From Nitriliruptoraceae bacterium (lineage in GTDB: Bacteria; Actinomycetota; Nitriliruptoria; Nitriliruptorales; Nitriliruptoraceae), in contig PWEU01000056.1 in assembly GCA_003554005.1 (NCBI GenBank), forward strand, positions 1-7,783: a stretch of 7,783 nt of DNA, in the 5' to 3' direction. Within the stretch, counting starts at the first letter, position 1. Every line of letters starts with the position of its first letter. Of the stretch, positions 1-5,586 are shown one piece after another. The notes under the pieces are model-generated. The model saw only the letters and a list, made by a program, of their open reading frames with translations, was not told the origin of the DNA and made no database searches. A program made the translations under genes and the position numbers.

Positions 1-326
1 CCCTCCAGCGCCAGCGGGTTCCGGCCCCCCAGCAGCACCATCGGCGCGTTGGCGTAGAAGGCGTTCGTGACCCCCGTGATGGCGTCGGTGACGCCCGGGC
101 CGGCGGTGACCGCCGCCACCCCGGGCCGGAAGGTGAGCCGCCCGTAGGCATCGGCCGCGTGGGCGGCAGCCTGCTCGTGGCGCACGTCGATGACCCGGAT
201 GCCCCGGTCCTTGCAGCCGTCGAAGATCGGGCTGATGTGGCCACCGGTCAGGGTGAACAGGGCGTCCACCCCCTCATCAGCGAGATGATCGGCCACCAAC
301 CGTCCACCGTGCACGTGCTCTGCCAT
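1..326 (-). CDS. Acetolactate synthase-like (IlvG-like) thiamine-diphosphate enzyme, N-terminal part
   Basis: Partial gene: 108 complete codons from ATG at 326-324, running off the left edge. The translation opens MAEHVHGGRLVADHLADEG and continues as a typical N-terminal pyrimidine-binding domain of ThDP-dependent enzymes. It contains FTLTGGHISPIFDG (24-37), the RHEQAAAHAADAYGR segment (49-63) with the cofactor-activating glutamate at residue 51, and TAGPGVTDAITGVTNAF (74-90). The GGH.. IFDGC.. GIR.ID.RHEQ pattern is, from memory, closest to mycobacterial IlvG-type proteins rather than to the housekeeping IlvB. The family condenses or decarboxylates 2-keto acids in the cytosol, and the actual substrate cannot be told from the N-terminus. 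Oxalyl-CoA decarboxylase or 2-hydroxyacyl-CoA lyase relatives are alternatives. A GGGAGG ribosome site lies seven bases upstream. The gene is divergent from the PTS operon and shares its 175-bp upstream region. Confidence 0.88.
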   Translation of the reverse strand, partial: MAEHVHGGRLVADHLADEGVDALFTLTGGHISPIFDGCKDRGIRVIDVRHEQAAAHAADAYGRLTFRPGVAAVTAGPGVTDAITGVTNAFYANAPMVLLGGRNPLALE

Positions 327-332
327 GTGTGC

Positions 333-338
333 CCTCCC
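333..338 (-). promoter_or_regulatory. Ribosome binding site of the IlvG-like gene
   Basis: Read on the minus strand this is GGGAGG, followed by six to seven bases and ATG at 326-324. It supports that ATG as the start of the thiamine-diphosphate enzyme. Confidence 0.7.
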
Positions 339-396
339 GGCGTTCCGTGCGGGCGACACCGTAGACGGGCACGGCCGCATCGGGCCGCACCGGGAC

Positions 397-413
397 CGGG
401 CACCGAGTGCCCG
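397..413. repeat. Perfect 17-bp palindrome (7-bp arms, 3-bp centre)
   Basis: CGGGCAC at 397-403 and GTGCCCG at 407-413 are exact inverted copies around CGA. It sits between the two divergent genes, about 70 bp upstream of the IlvG-like start and just outside the AT-rich promoter island. It may be a dimeric repressor operator or a 5' leader hairpin of the minus-strand gene; the sequence does not decide between them. Confidence 0.6.
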
Positions 414-423
414 TTCATCTCCG

Positions 424-446
424 TGTTCTGTTGTTTTATGTTGACT
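424..446 (+). promoter_or_regulatory. Candidate DeoR-type operator, TGTT direct repeats
   Basis: TGTT occurs at 424, 429 and 439, five and ten bases apart, and the last copy overlaps the -35 hexamer TTGACT (441-446). Operators of DeoR-family regulators are often short T-rich repeats spaced near one helical turn, and autoregulation is common in the family. A repressor bound here would block the proposed promoter. Assignment rests on position and repeat structure only. Confidence 0.35.
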
Positions 447-469
447 TTAATCCGTTCGTGTGGGAATAT
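441..469 (+). promoter_or_regulatory. Candidate sigma-70-type promoter of the PTS operon
   Basis: A -35 hexamer TTGACT (441-446; five of six to consensus) is followed after 17 bases by GAATAT (464-469), which keeps the key A at position 2 and T at position 6 of the -10 element. Transcription would begin near 476, giving a leader of about 26 bases that contains the ribosome site at 490-497. The -10 match is modest, but spacing, local AT-richness and distance to the start codon agree. Confidence 0.5.
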
Positions 470-489
470 GCCGACGAGGCGGCGGAACC

Positions 490-497
490 GGAGGTGA
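490..497 (+). promoter_or_regulatory. Strong ribosome binding site deciding the GTG502 start
   Basis: GGAGGTGA is a full Shine-Dalgarno match, with seven bases between the GGAGG core and GTG at 502. It favours GTG502 over an in-frame GTG at 460, which has no ribosome site and overlaps the proposed promoter. Confidence 0.8.
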
Positions 498-501
498 ACG
501 G

Positions 502-1263
502 GTGTACGCAGAGGAGCGCCAGGCACGGATCGTGACCCAGGCCCGCGCGGACGGTCGGGTCGAGGTCGCGCGGCTCGCGGACGAGCTCGACGTCACCCCG
601 GAGACGATCCGCCGGGACCTGACGAGCCTCGAACGTCGCGGGCTGGTCCGCCGGGTCCACGGCGGCGCGATCCCGCTGGAACGCCTCGGCTTCGAGCCCG
701 GCATCGCCACCCGCTCGACCGTGATGACCGCGGAGAAGGAGCGCATCGCGAAGGCCGCACTCGACGAACTGCCCGACGAGGGCTCGATCCTGATCGACGC
801 CGGGACCACCACCGCCCGCCTCGCCGACGCACTCCCCCGCGATCGCGAACTGACCGTGGTGACCAACGGCCTGGACATCGCCGTCCAGCTGGCATCGCAG
901 CCCAACGTGACCGTCCTCGCCCTCGGAGGCCGCGTCCGTGGCCGCACCCTCGCGGCCGTCGACGTGTGGGCGATGGAGGCGCTGAGGTCGACCTTCGTCG
1001 ACGTGGCGTTCATGGCGACCAACGGCATCTCCGTCGAGCACGGACTGACGACCCCCGATCCGACCGAGGCCGCCGTGAAGCGGGCGATGATCGGCGCGGC
1101 GCGCCGGACGATCCTGCTGGCCGATCACACCAAGGTCGGCAACGACCACCTCATCCGGTTCGCGGATCTCGAGGACATCGACACCCTCGTCACCGACGCC
1201 CAGATCGACCGCGGACTGCTCGCCGAGCTCGAGACCGCTGGCCTCTCGGTGGTGTGCGCATGA
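502..1263 (+). CDS. DeoR/GlpR-family transcriptional repressor (FruR-like)
   Basis: 253 residues, the normal length for DeoR-family sugar regulators. Residues 1-55 form the winged helix-turn-helix, beginning YAEERQARIV, with recognition segment VTPETIRRDLTSLERRGLVRR and the family's RVHGGA linker (51-56). Residues about 75-250 form the DeoRC sensor domain, related to sugar-phosphate isomerases, with IDAGTTTARLADAL (98-111), VVTNGLDIA (119-127), GGRVRG (142-147) and ILLADHTKVG (204-213). These segments bind phosphorylated sugars in relatives. In actinomycetes and enterics such proteins repress fructose or polyol PTS operons and are released by fructose 1-phosphate or related esters. As first gene of the operon it probably represses its own transcript; the inducer is likely the FruK substrate. 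The GTG start is chosen from the strong ribosome site. Its stop overlaps the fruK ATG by four bases (ATGA). Confidence 0.93.
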   Translation: MYAEERQARIVTQARADGRVEVARLADELDVTPETIRRDLTSLERRGLVRRVHGGAIPLERLGFEPGIATRSTVMTAEKERIAKAALDELPDEGSILIDAGTTTARLADALPRDRELTVVTNGLDIAVQLASQPNVTVLALGGRVRGRTLAAVDVWAMEALRSTFVDVAFMATNGISVEHGLTTPDPTEAAVKRAMIGAARRTILLADHTKVGNDHLIRFADLEDIDTLVTDAQIDRGLLAELETAGLSVVCA

Positions 1264-2225
1264 TCGTCACCGTCACCCCGAACCCCAGCGTCGACCGGGC
1301 CCTGGTCGTAGACCGCCTCGTGCGCGGCGAGGTGCTGCGCACCTCCGGACACCAGCGGGACCCCGGAGGCAAGGGCATCAACGTCTCGCGGGCGCTGCAC
1401 GCCAACGGCCACCCCACCACCGCCGTCGTCCCGGTCGGAGGCTCCGAAGGCGAGCTGCTGCTGCGACTGCTCGACGCGAGCGGCGTGCCGGCCGTGACCG
1501 TTCCGATCCTCGGCTCCGTGCGCTCCAACATCACGATCGCGGAGCCCGACGGCACCGTCACCAAGCTGAACGAGCCCGGACCCGAGCTGAGCGCCGCGGA
1601 GTTGCGCAGCCTCGTTGACCGCAGCATCGCCACGGCGGCCGGTGCGGCCTGGCTGGTGGTGAGCGGGTCCCTGCCCCCGGGTGCTCCGACCAGCCTGCTC
1701 ACCGAGCTGATCCAGGGCGGCCGGGCGGCCGGCGCCCGCACCGCGATCGACACCTCGGGGGCACCCCTGACCGCCGCGCTGACGGCGGCGCCGGACCTGA
1801 TCAAGCCCAACGCCGAGGAGTTGGCGGAGAGCACCGGCCGGACGCTCGCCTCGATCGGCGACGTCATCGACGCTGCCCACGAGCTGCTGGACCGGGGCGC
1901 CAGGGCGGTCCTGGCGAGCCTCGGGCCCGATGGCGCGCTCTACGTGGACCGCAGCTTCGAGGCCCACGCCGAGCTGGCGGTCACCCACCCCAGGAGCACC
2001 GTGGGTGCGGGCGACGCGACCCTGGCGGGATTCCTGACCGCCAGCGACCGACCGCTCGAAGCTCTACGTGCAGCCGTCGCATTCGGTGCGGCCGCCGTGC
2101 AGTTGCCGGGGAGCCAGCTCCCCGGGCCGACGGACCTGCAGCCCGACGCCGTCGTGTTGCAGGAGCAACCGGAACGCGCACGCCAACTGGCAGGCGTTCC
2201 ACGGCCAGCGGTGTCACGCCTGTGA
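1260..2225 (+). CDS. fruK: 1-phosphofructokinase (PfkB family)
   Basis: 321 residues, full length for FruK. The family phosphorylates fructose 1-phosphate with ATP to fructose 1,6-bisphosphate in the cytosol. It begins MIVTVTPNPSVDRAL, the characteristic start of 1-phosphofructokinases. PfkB signature 1 is at 35-46 (PGGKGINVSRAL). Signature 2 is at 246-259 (STVGAGDATLAGFL), including the anion-hole GAGD with the catalytic base Asp252. VSGSLPPG (134-141) and KPNAEE (182-187) are also typical. The TKLNEPGP stretch (101-108) resembles 1-phosphofructokinases more than tagatose-6-phosphate kinase LacC, though LacC or TagK-like activity cannot be excluded. The ATG overlaps the repressor stop, with no strong ribosome site of its own, so translation is probably coupled. 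Its presence in a mannitol-type operon is unexpected and suggests fructose 1-phosphate is a pathway intermediate. Confidence 0.9.
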   Translation: MIVTVTPNPSVDRALVVDRLVRGEVLRTSGHQRDPGGKGINVSRALHANGHPTTAVVPVGGSEGELLLRLLDASGVPAVTVPILGSVRSNITIAEPDGTVTKLNEPGPELSAAELRSLVDRSIATAAGAAWLVVSGSLPPGAPTSLLTELIQGGRAAGARTAIDTSGAPLTAALTAAPDLIKPNAEELAESTGRTLASIGDVIDAAHELLDRGARAVLASLGPDGALYVDRSFEAHAELAVTHPRSTVGAGDATLAGFLTASDRPLEALRAAVAFGAAAVQLPGSQLPGPTDLQPDAVVLQEQPERARQLAGVPRPAVSRL

Positions 2226-2230
2226 CACCG
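2209..2230 (+). promoter_or_regulatory. Perfect 9-bp hairpin spanning the fruK stop codon
   Basis: CGGTGTCAC at 2209-2217 and GTGACACCG at 2222-2230 are exact inverted copies around a four-base loop (GCCT). The fruK TGA (2223-2225) lies in the 3' arm. No T-run follows. It could stabilise or process the fruK 3' end, act as a leaky terminator, or be a DNA palindrome bound by a regulator. Confidence 0.65.
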
Positions 2231-2240
2231 GACCAACCAG

Positions 2241-2258
2241 CTGCCCCGCACGGGGCAG
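2241..2258 (+). promoter_or_regulatory. Second hairpin in the fruK-EIIC gap
   Basis: CTGCCCCG (2241-2248) and CGGGGCAG (2251-2258) are perfect inverted copies. In RNA this gives a seven-pair GC stem with loop GCAC. It lies ten bases after the first hairpin and ends 29 bases before the EIIC start, leaving the ribosome site (2271-2282 region) exposed. No T-run follows. Likely roles are mRNA processing or protection of the EII part of the transcript, or partial termination that lowers membrane-protein expression. Confidence 0.65.
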
Positions 2259-2287
2259 GAACCACCCATCGAGGGAGAGAAGAGAAC

Positions 2288-3418
2288 ATGAGCGACATGG
2301 TTGCGGGTGCGCCCGCGGCGGAGAGCGGCTGGCGTGCCAACGTGCAGCGGTTCGGCGGGAACCTGGCCGCGATGGTGATGCCGAACATCGGCGCCTTCAT
2401 CGCCTGGGGTCTACTGACCGCGTTGTTCATCCCGACGGGATGGGCACCCAACGAGTCCCTGGCCGAGATGGTCGGCCCGATGATCCTGACCCTGCTGCCG
2501 GTGCTGATCGGCTACACGGGTGGACGCCTCGTCCACGGGCAACGTGGTGCCGTCATCGGTGCCGTCGCCACGATGGGCATCGTGGTCGGCTCGGACATCC
2601 CCCAGTTCCTGGGCGCGATGGCGATCGGGCCCTTGGCTGCCTGGGTCCTCAGGAAGTTCGACGACTTCGTGGTCCCGCGCACCAAGGGCGGCTTCGAGAT
2701 GCTGGTCAACAACTTCTCGCTGGGCATCCTCGGCGTGGTGATGGCGATCATCGGCTTCCTCGGCATCGGCCCCATCGTCACCTCGCTGACCACGGTGCTC
2801 GGCAACGGCGTCGAGGTCCTGGTCGACAACCGGCTGCTGCCGCTGGCCTCCCTGCTGATCGAGCCCGCCAAGGTGCTGTTCCTCAACAACGCGATCAACC
2901 ACGGCGTGCTCGGCCCCCTGGGCGTGGTCGAAGCGGCCGAGGCCGGCAAGTCCATCCTGTTCATGCTGGAGACCAACCCGGGTCCGGGCCTCGGCATCCT
3001 GCTGGCCTTCTGGCTGGCCGGCCCGAACAAGGCGATCCGCCTCTCCGCGCCCGGCGCCATCATCATCCACTTCTTCGGCGGGATCCACGAGATCTACTTC
3101 CCCTACGTGCTGATGAAGCCCCAGATGATCCTGGCCGCGATCGCCGGCGGGATGACGGGCATCATGACCTTCATGGTCACCGGTGTCGGCCTGGTCGCGA
3201 CCCCCTCGCCGGGCTCGATCTTCGCCTACATGGCGGTCACCCCCCGCGGGAACTTCTTCGGGGTCCTCCTCGGCATCGCCCTGTCAGCGATCGTCTCCTT
3301 CGTCGTCGGTGCCGCTCTGCTGCGGTTCTCCAAGAGCGACGAGGAGCCGGACCTCGACGAGGCCGCCGCCCAGTCCGCCGCCAACAAGGGCGCCAAGCCC
3401 GCCACCCCGGAGGCCTGA
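2288..3418 (+). CDS. mtlA: PTS mannitol-type permease subunit EIIC
   Basis: 376 residues, equal to the EIIC domain plus linker of E. coli MtlA, which I recall well enough to align by eye. It transports and, with EIIB, phosphorylates a hexitol at the inner membrane. Shared blocks include MVMPNIGAFIAWG (29-41), GWAPNESLAEMVGPM (51-65), GGFEMLVNNFS (134-144), FLNNAINHG (198-206) and GGIHEIYFPYVLM (264-276). The last holds the substrate-binding glutamate (Glu268, E. coli Glu257). Hydrophobic stretches near 25-48, 62-76, 88-122, 142-172, 184-200, 232-244, 280-303 and 323-346 fit the membrane domain. The tail from 347, rich in Asp, Glu and Ala, matches the MtlA interdomain linker, but the gene stops before EIIB. 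ATG2288 is preferred over an earlier in-frame start at 2222 because GAGGGAGA lies just upstream and the family N-terminus begins here. Substrate is most likely mannitol; another hexitol is possible. Confidence 0.96.
   Translation: MSDMVAGAPAAESGWRANVQRFGGNLAAMVMPNIGAFIAWGLLTALFIPTGWAPNESLAEMVGPMILTLLPVLIGYTGGRLVHGQRGAVIGAVATMGIVVGSDIPQFLGAMAIGPLAAWVLRKFDDFVVPRTKGGFEMLVNNFSLGILGVVMAIIGFLGIGPIVTSLTTVLGNGVEVLVDNRLLPLASLLIEPAKVLFLNNAINHGVLGPLGVVEAAEAGKSILFMLETNPGPGLGILLAFWLAGPNKAIRLSAPGAIIIHFFGGIHEIYFPYVLMKPQMILAAIAGGMTGIMTFMVTGVGLVATPSPGSIFAYMAVTPRGNFFGVLLGIALSAIVSFVVGAALLRFSKSDEEPDLDEAAAQSAANKGAKPATPEA
3409..3413 (+). promoter_or_regulatory. Ribosome binding site of the EIIB gene
   Basis: GGAGG lies inside the last codons of the EIIC gene, seven bases before ATG at 3421. 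It shows that EIIB is started independently rather than by readthrough of EIIC. Confidence 0.75.
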
Positions 3419-3420
3419 CC

Positions 3421-3732
3421 ATGCCGTCGATCGAGGGCAAGGACATCAAGAGCGTCGTCGTCGCCTGCGAGGCGGGCATGGGGTCCAGCGTCCTGCTGAC
3501 CACCCAGCTCGCCAAGCAGCTCAAGCCCCACGGCGTGGCCGTGACCCACAGTCCGGTGAACCGTCTCAACGACGACACCGCCGATGTGGTGCTGTGCCAC
3601 CAGGGCCTGGTCAGCCGGGCCCGGCAGGCCGCGCCGAACTCCGTGGTGATCCCCTTCCAGATGTTCATGGGTGACCCGGCCTTCGCCAAGGTCACCGCGG
3701 CCATCACCAACGGGGGCACCCTCGATGGCTGA
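3421..3732 (+). CDS. PTS mannitol-type EIIB phosphotransfer protein
   Basis: 103 residues, a stand-alone cytoplasmic EIIB domain. It takes phosphate from EIIA on a cysteine and passes it to the sugar held by EIIC. IKSVVVACEAGMGSS (9-23) is the phosphate-binding loop, with active Cys16 in the ACEAGMGSS pattern that matches IVACDAGMGSS of E. coli MtlA. THSPVNRLNDDTADVVLCH (42-60) matches the second and third strands of the same domain. Only two bases separate its ATG from the EIIC stop, and its own 3' end overlaps the EIIA gene by eight bases. With its neighbours it shows three-way fission of the single-chain MtlA found in enteric bacteria. No key residue is missing. Confidence 0.94.
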   Translation: MPSIEGKDIKSVVVACEAGMGSSVLLTTQLAKQLKPHGVAVTHSPVNRLNDDTADVVLCHQGLVSRARQAAPNSVVIPFQMFMGDPAFAKVTAAITNGGTLDG

Positions 3733-4204
3733 GGTCACCGACCTCCTCGTCGCCGATGCGGTGCGGCTCGGCTGCACCGCGGCGGACCGCTTCGATGCGG
3801 TCCGCCAGGCGGGCGAGGCGCTGGTACGGATCGGCGCCGTCGAACCGGCCTACGCCGACGCGATGCAGGAGCGAGAGCAGAGCCTGTCCTCCTTCGTCGG
3901 TGAGGGCTTCGCGATCCCCCACGGCACCGACGCCGCACGGGCGCTGGTCCGACGCGGTGCCCTGGCCTTCCTGCAGTTCCCCGAGGGCGTCGACTGGGAC
4001 GGACAGGATGTCCGCGCCTGCGTCGCCATCGCTGCCTCGGCGGACGAGCACGTCAGCGTGATGTCCACCCTCGCTCAGGTCCTGCTCGATCCGGACCAGG
4101 CGGAGGAGCTGCGCACCACCACCGATCCTGAGCGGGTCCTGGAGCTGCTGGCTCCGGCACCCGAGCAGGACGACGAGACCCAGCAACCTCAGGAGACGCT
4201 GTGA
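3725..4204 (+). CDS. mtlF: PTS mannitol/fructose-type EIIA protein
   Basis: 159 residues, a stand-alone EIIA of the fructose-mannitol class. It accepts phosphate from HPr and passes it to EIIB in the cytosol. The active histidine is His66 in GEGFAIPHGTDAAR, matching ESIAVPHGTVEAK with His554 in E. coli MtlA. The second conserved histidine is His109 in SADEHVSVMS (NNEHIQVI in E. coli). QFPEGVDWDGQDVRACVAIAA (84-104) matches the core strands. ATG3725 overlaps the EIIB stop by eight bases and has a weak GGGGG site (3712-3716), so translation is probably coupled. The last roughly 17 residues are an acidic Gln-rich tail beyond the domain. The gene end overlaps the dehydrogenase GTG start by four bases (GTGA). 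Confidence 0.94.
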   Translation: MAEVTDLLVADAVRLGCTAADRFDAVRQAGEALVRIGAVEPAYADAMQEREQSLSSFVGEGFAIPHGTDAARALVRRGALAFLQFPEGVDWDGQDVRACVAIAASADEHVSVMSTLAQVLLDPDQAEELRTTTDPERVLELLAPAPEQDDETQQPQETL

Positions 4205-5241
4205 GAGCCGCGACCTTCCACGCGCCGGGCGACCTGCGCGTCGGCGACATCGAGGAACCAACGACCGGCCCGCGGGAGCTGAAGCTCCGGATGCATGCAA
4301 CCGCGACCTGCGGCACGGACGCCAAGATCTTCAAGCACGGCCATCCCCGCCTCGAGCCACCTCAGGTGATCGGTCACGAGCTGGCCGGCGAGGTGGTCGA
4401 GGTCGGCGCCGAGGTGACCGGCCACGCGGTCGGCGACCGCTTGCAGGTGATCGCTGCGGTCCCCTGCGGGGAGTGCTGGGCCTGCACCTCGGGCGCGATG
4501 ACGGTCTGCCCCAACCAGACCTCCATGGGCTACCAGTACCCCGGTGGGTTCGCTGAGTACATGATCGTGCCCGAGCAGGTCCTCAAGGTCGACGGGGTCA
4601 ACGTGATCCCCGACGGCGTGTCCTACGCCGAGGCCTCGGTCACCGAACCGCTCGCCTGCGCCCTCAACGCCCAGGAACTGGTCCACGTCGGCAAGGACGA
4701 CGTGGTCGTGGTGATGGGTGCCGGGCCGATCGGGTGCCTGCACGTCCGACTGGCGCGATCCTTCGGTGCCAGCGAGGTGTACCTGATCGACGTGAACGCC
4801 GGCCGGCTGGCGCTGTCCGCTGACCGGGTCCACCCGGAGGCGGCGATCGACGCCTCCTCCGAGGACCCGGTCGCCCGCGTCAAGGAGCTGACCGACGGCC
4901 GCGGTCCGGACGTCATCATCACCGCGGCCCCCGCAGCGATCGCGCAGGAGCAGGCGATCGAGATGGCCGCACCCCAGGGTCGGATCAGCTTCTTCGGTGG
5001 GCTTCCGAAGGACGACCCCTACATCAAGTGCGACTCCAACCTCGTGCACTACCGCGAGCTCATGCTGATGGGCGCGAACGGCTCCAGCCCCGACCACAAC
5101 CGTCGGGCCCTCGACCTGATCGCGACCGGGGCGGTCCCGGTCGCGGACCTCATCACCCACCGGCTGCCCCTCGAGCAGGTCCAGGACGCGATCGATGCGG
5201 TCGTCAGCGGCGAGGCCATCAAGGTCGTCGTCGAGCCGTGA
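4201..5241 (+). CDS. Zinc-dependent medium-chain polyol(-phosphate) dehydrogenase
   Basis: 346 residues, full length for the sorbitol/threonine dehydrogenase branch of the medium-chain (MDR) superfamily. Catalytic zinc ligands are Cys37 (ATCGTD), His59 and Glu60 (GHE), with Glu149 (TEPLAC) nearby. The structural zinc site is Cys89, Cys92, Cys95 and Cys103 in the normal spacing. The Rossmann segment is VVVMGAGPIGCLHVRLAR (168-185). Asp197 at the end of the second strand suggests NAD+ rather than NADP+. It lies between EIIA and HPr genes, so its substrate is probably the polyol phosphate made by this PTS, taken to a ketose phosphate, as GatD does with galactitol 1-phosphate and arabitol-phosphate dehydrogenase does with its ester. 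It is not the long-chain MtlD family. Start GTG4201 has AGGAG five bases upstream and overlaps the EIIA stop. Regiospecificity cannot be read from sequence. Confidence 0.92.
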   Translation: MRAATFHAPGDLRVGDIEEPTTGPRELKLRMHATATCGTDAKIFKHGHPRLEPPQVIGHELAGEVVEVGAEVTGHAVGDRLQVIAAVPCGECWACTSGAMTVCPNQTSMGYQYPGGFAEYMIVPEQVLKVDGVNVIPDGVSYAEASVTEPLACALNAQELVHVGKDDVVVVMGAGPIGCLHVRLARSFGASEVYLIDVNAGRLALSADRVHPEAAIDASSEDPVARVKELTDGRGPDVIITAAPAAIAQEQAIEMAAPQGRISFFGGLPKDDPYIKCDSNLVHYRELMLMGANGSSPDHNRRALDLIATGAVPVADLITHRLPLEQVQDAIDAVVSGEAIKVVVEP

Positions 5242-5301
5242 ACCATCCGGTCGGCCAGGTCGGAGCGGGCCGAGCAGACCGATCCATGGAGAGGAACCAC
5301 G
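5242..5301 (+). other. 60-bp gap before ptsH
   Basis: The second of only two real gaps inside the operon. It contains TCGGCC (5251-5256) facing GGCCGA (5268-5273), a modest six-pair stem, and GGTCGG repeated at 5249 and 5258. GGAGAGGA (5288-5295) is a good ribosome site for HPr. No convincing promoter hexamers were found; a weak internal promoter or processing site is possible. Confidence 0.45.
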
Positions 5302-5586
5302 ATGAGCACAGAGACAACGGTCGAGGAACAGGTCACGGTCGCGTCCAAGGTCGGGCTCCACGCCCGGCCCGCGGCCGCGGTGGTGAAGGCGGCCAACGAG
5401 CTGCCGACGGTCGTCAAGATCGGCAAGGACGGCCGCGTCGTCGACGCCCGGAGCATGCTCTCGCTGCTGTCGCTCGGCGCGGAGCACGGTGACACGGTGA
5501 CGGTCTCCGCCGAGGGCCCAGACGCCGCCGAGGCCGTGGCCGCGATGGTGGCGCTGCTCGCCTCGAACCTCGATGAGGCGTCGTGA
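5302..5586 (+). CDS. ptsH: Phosphocarrier protein HPr
   Basis: 94 residues, an HPr of normal length with a seven-residue N-terminal extension. It carries phosphate from enzyme I to EIIA in the cytosol. The active histidine is His20 in KVGLHARPAAAVVKAA. Thirty-one residues further on is Ser51 in ARSMLSLLSLG, the same spacing as His15 to Ser46 in Bacillus HPr, though no HPr kinase is encoded in this window. Pattern GDTVTVSAEGPDAAEAV (63-79) completes the fold. It has its own strong ribosome site and the largest separation from the gene before it apart from the fruK gap, consistent with need for more HPr than enzyme. Its stop overlaps the ptsI start. Confidence 0.97.
   Translation: MSTETTVEEQVTVASKVGLHARPAAAVVKAANELPTVVKIGKDGRVVDARSMLSLLSLGAEHGDTVTVSAEGPDAAEAVAAMVALLASNLDEAS

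Larger units (their letters stand above)
327..501. other. Divergent intergenic region (regulatory)
   Basis: This 175-bp stretch separates two divergent starts. The part near the minus-strand gene (327-413) is very GC-rich and holds a perfect palindrome (397-413) and a weaker inverted repeat, CCGTGC at 345-350 with GCACGG at 369-374. The part near the operon (about 414-470) is a conspicuous AT-richer island with TTGACT, several TGTT repeats and TTTAAT, the expected place for promoters and the repressor operator. Short reading frames that cross this stretch lack a ribosome site and resemble no known family, so no gene is called. Confidence 0.8.

Noticed and set aside
159..497. Plus-strand frame across the start of the IlvG-like gene and the intergenic region
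   Set aside because: It is antisense to the conserved thiamine-diphosphate domain for half its length and then crosses the promoter region; no family resemblance.
460..501. Earlier GTG start (460) for the DeoR regulator
   Set aside because: No ribosome site, overlaps the proposed -10 region, and adds 14 residues not seen in the family; GTG502 has a full Shine-Dalgarno match.
436..1149. Minus-strand frames opposite the DeoR gene
   Set aside because: Antisense shadows of a complete DeoR protein; starts without ribosome sites and no domain pattern.
1260..2225. Calling the kinase tagatose-6-phosphate kinase (LacC)
   Set aside because: Same PfkB family, but the TKLNEPGP and N-terminal TPNPSVD patterns look like FruK, and the permease is not of the lactose or galactitol class. 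Kept only as an alternative.
2222..2287. Earlier in-frame start for EIIC
   Set aside because: Would begin inside the first hairpin and overlap the fruK stop; the MtlA family N-terminus and the ribosome site fit ATG2288.
4201..5241. Calling the dehydrogenase mtlD
   Set aside because: MtlD is a zinc-independent long-chain dehydrogenase; this protein has both MDR zinc sites and the MDR Rossmann layout.
4189..5487. 432-codon minus-strand open frame opposite the dehydrogenase and ptsH
   Set aside because: Low-complexity Asp/Gly/Arg/His-rich translation with no family pattern; the opposite strand encodes clear enzymes. An effect of high GC on stop-codon frequency.
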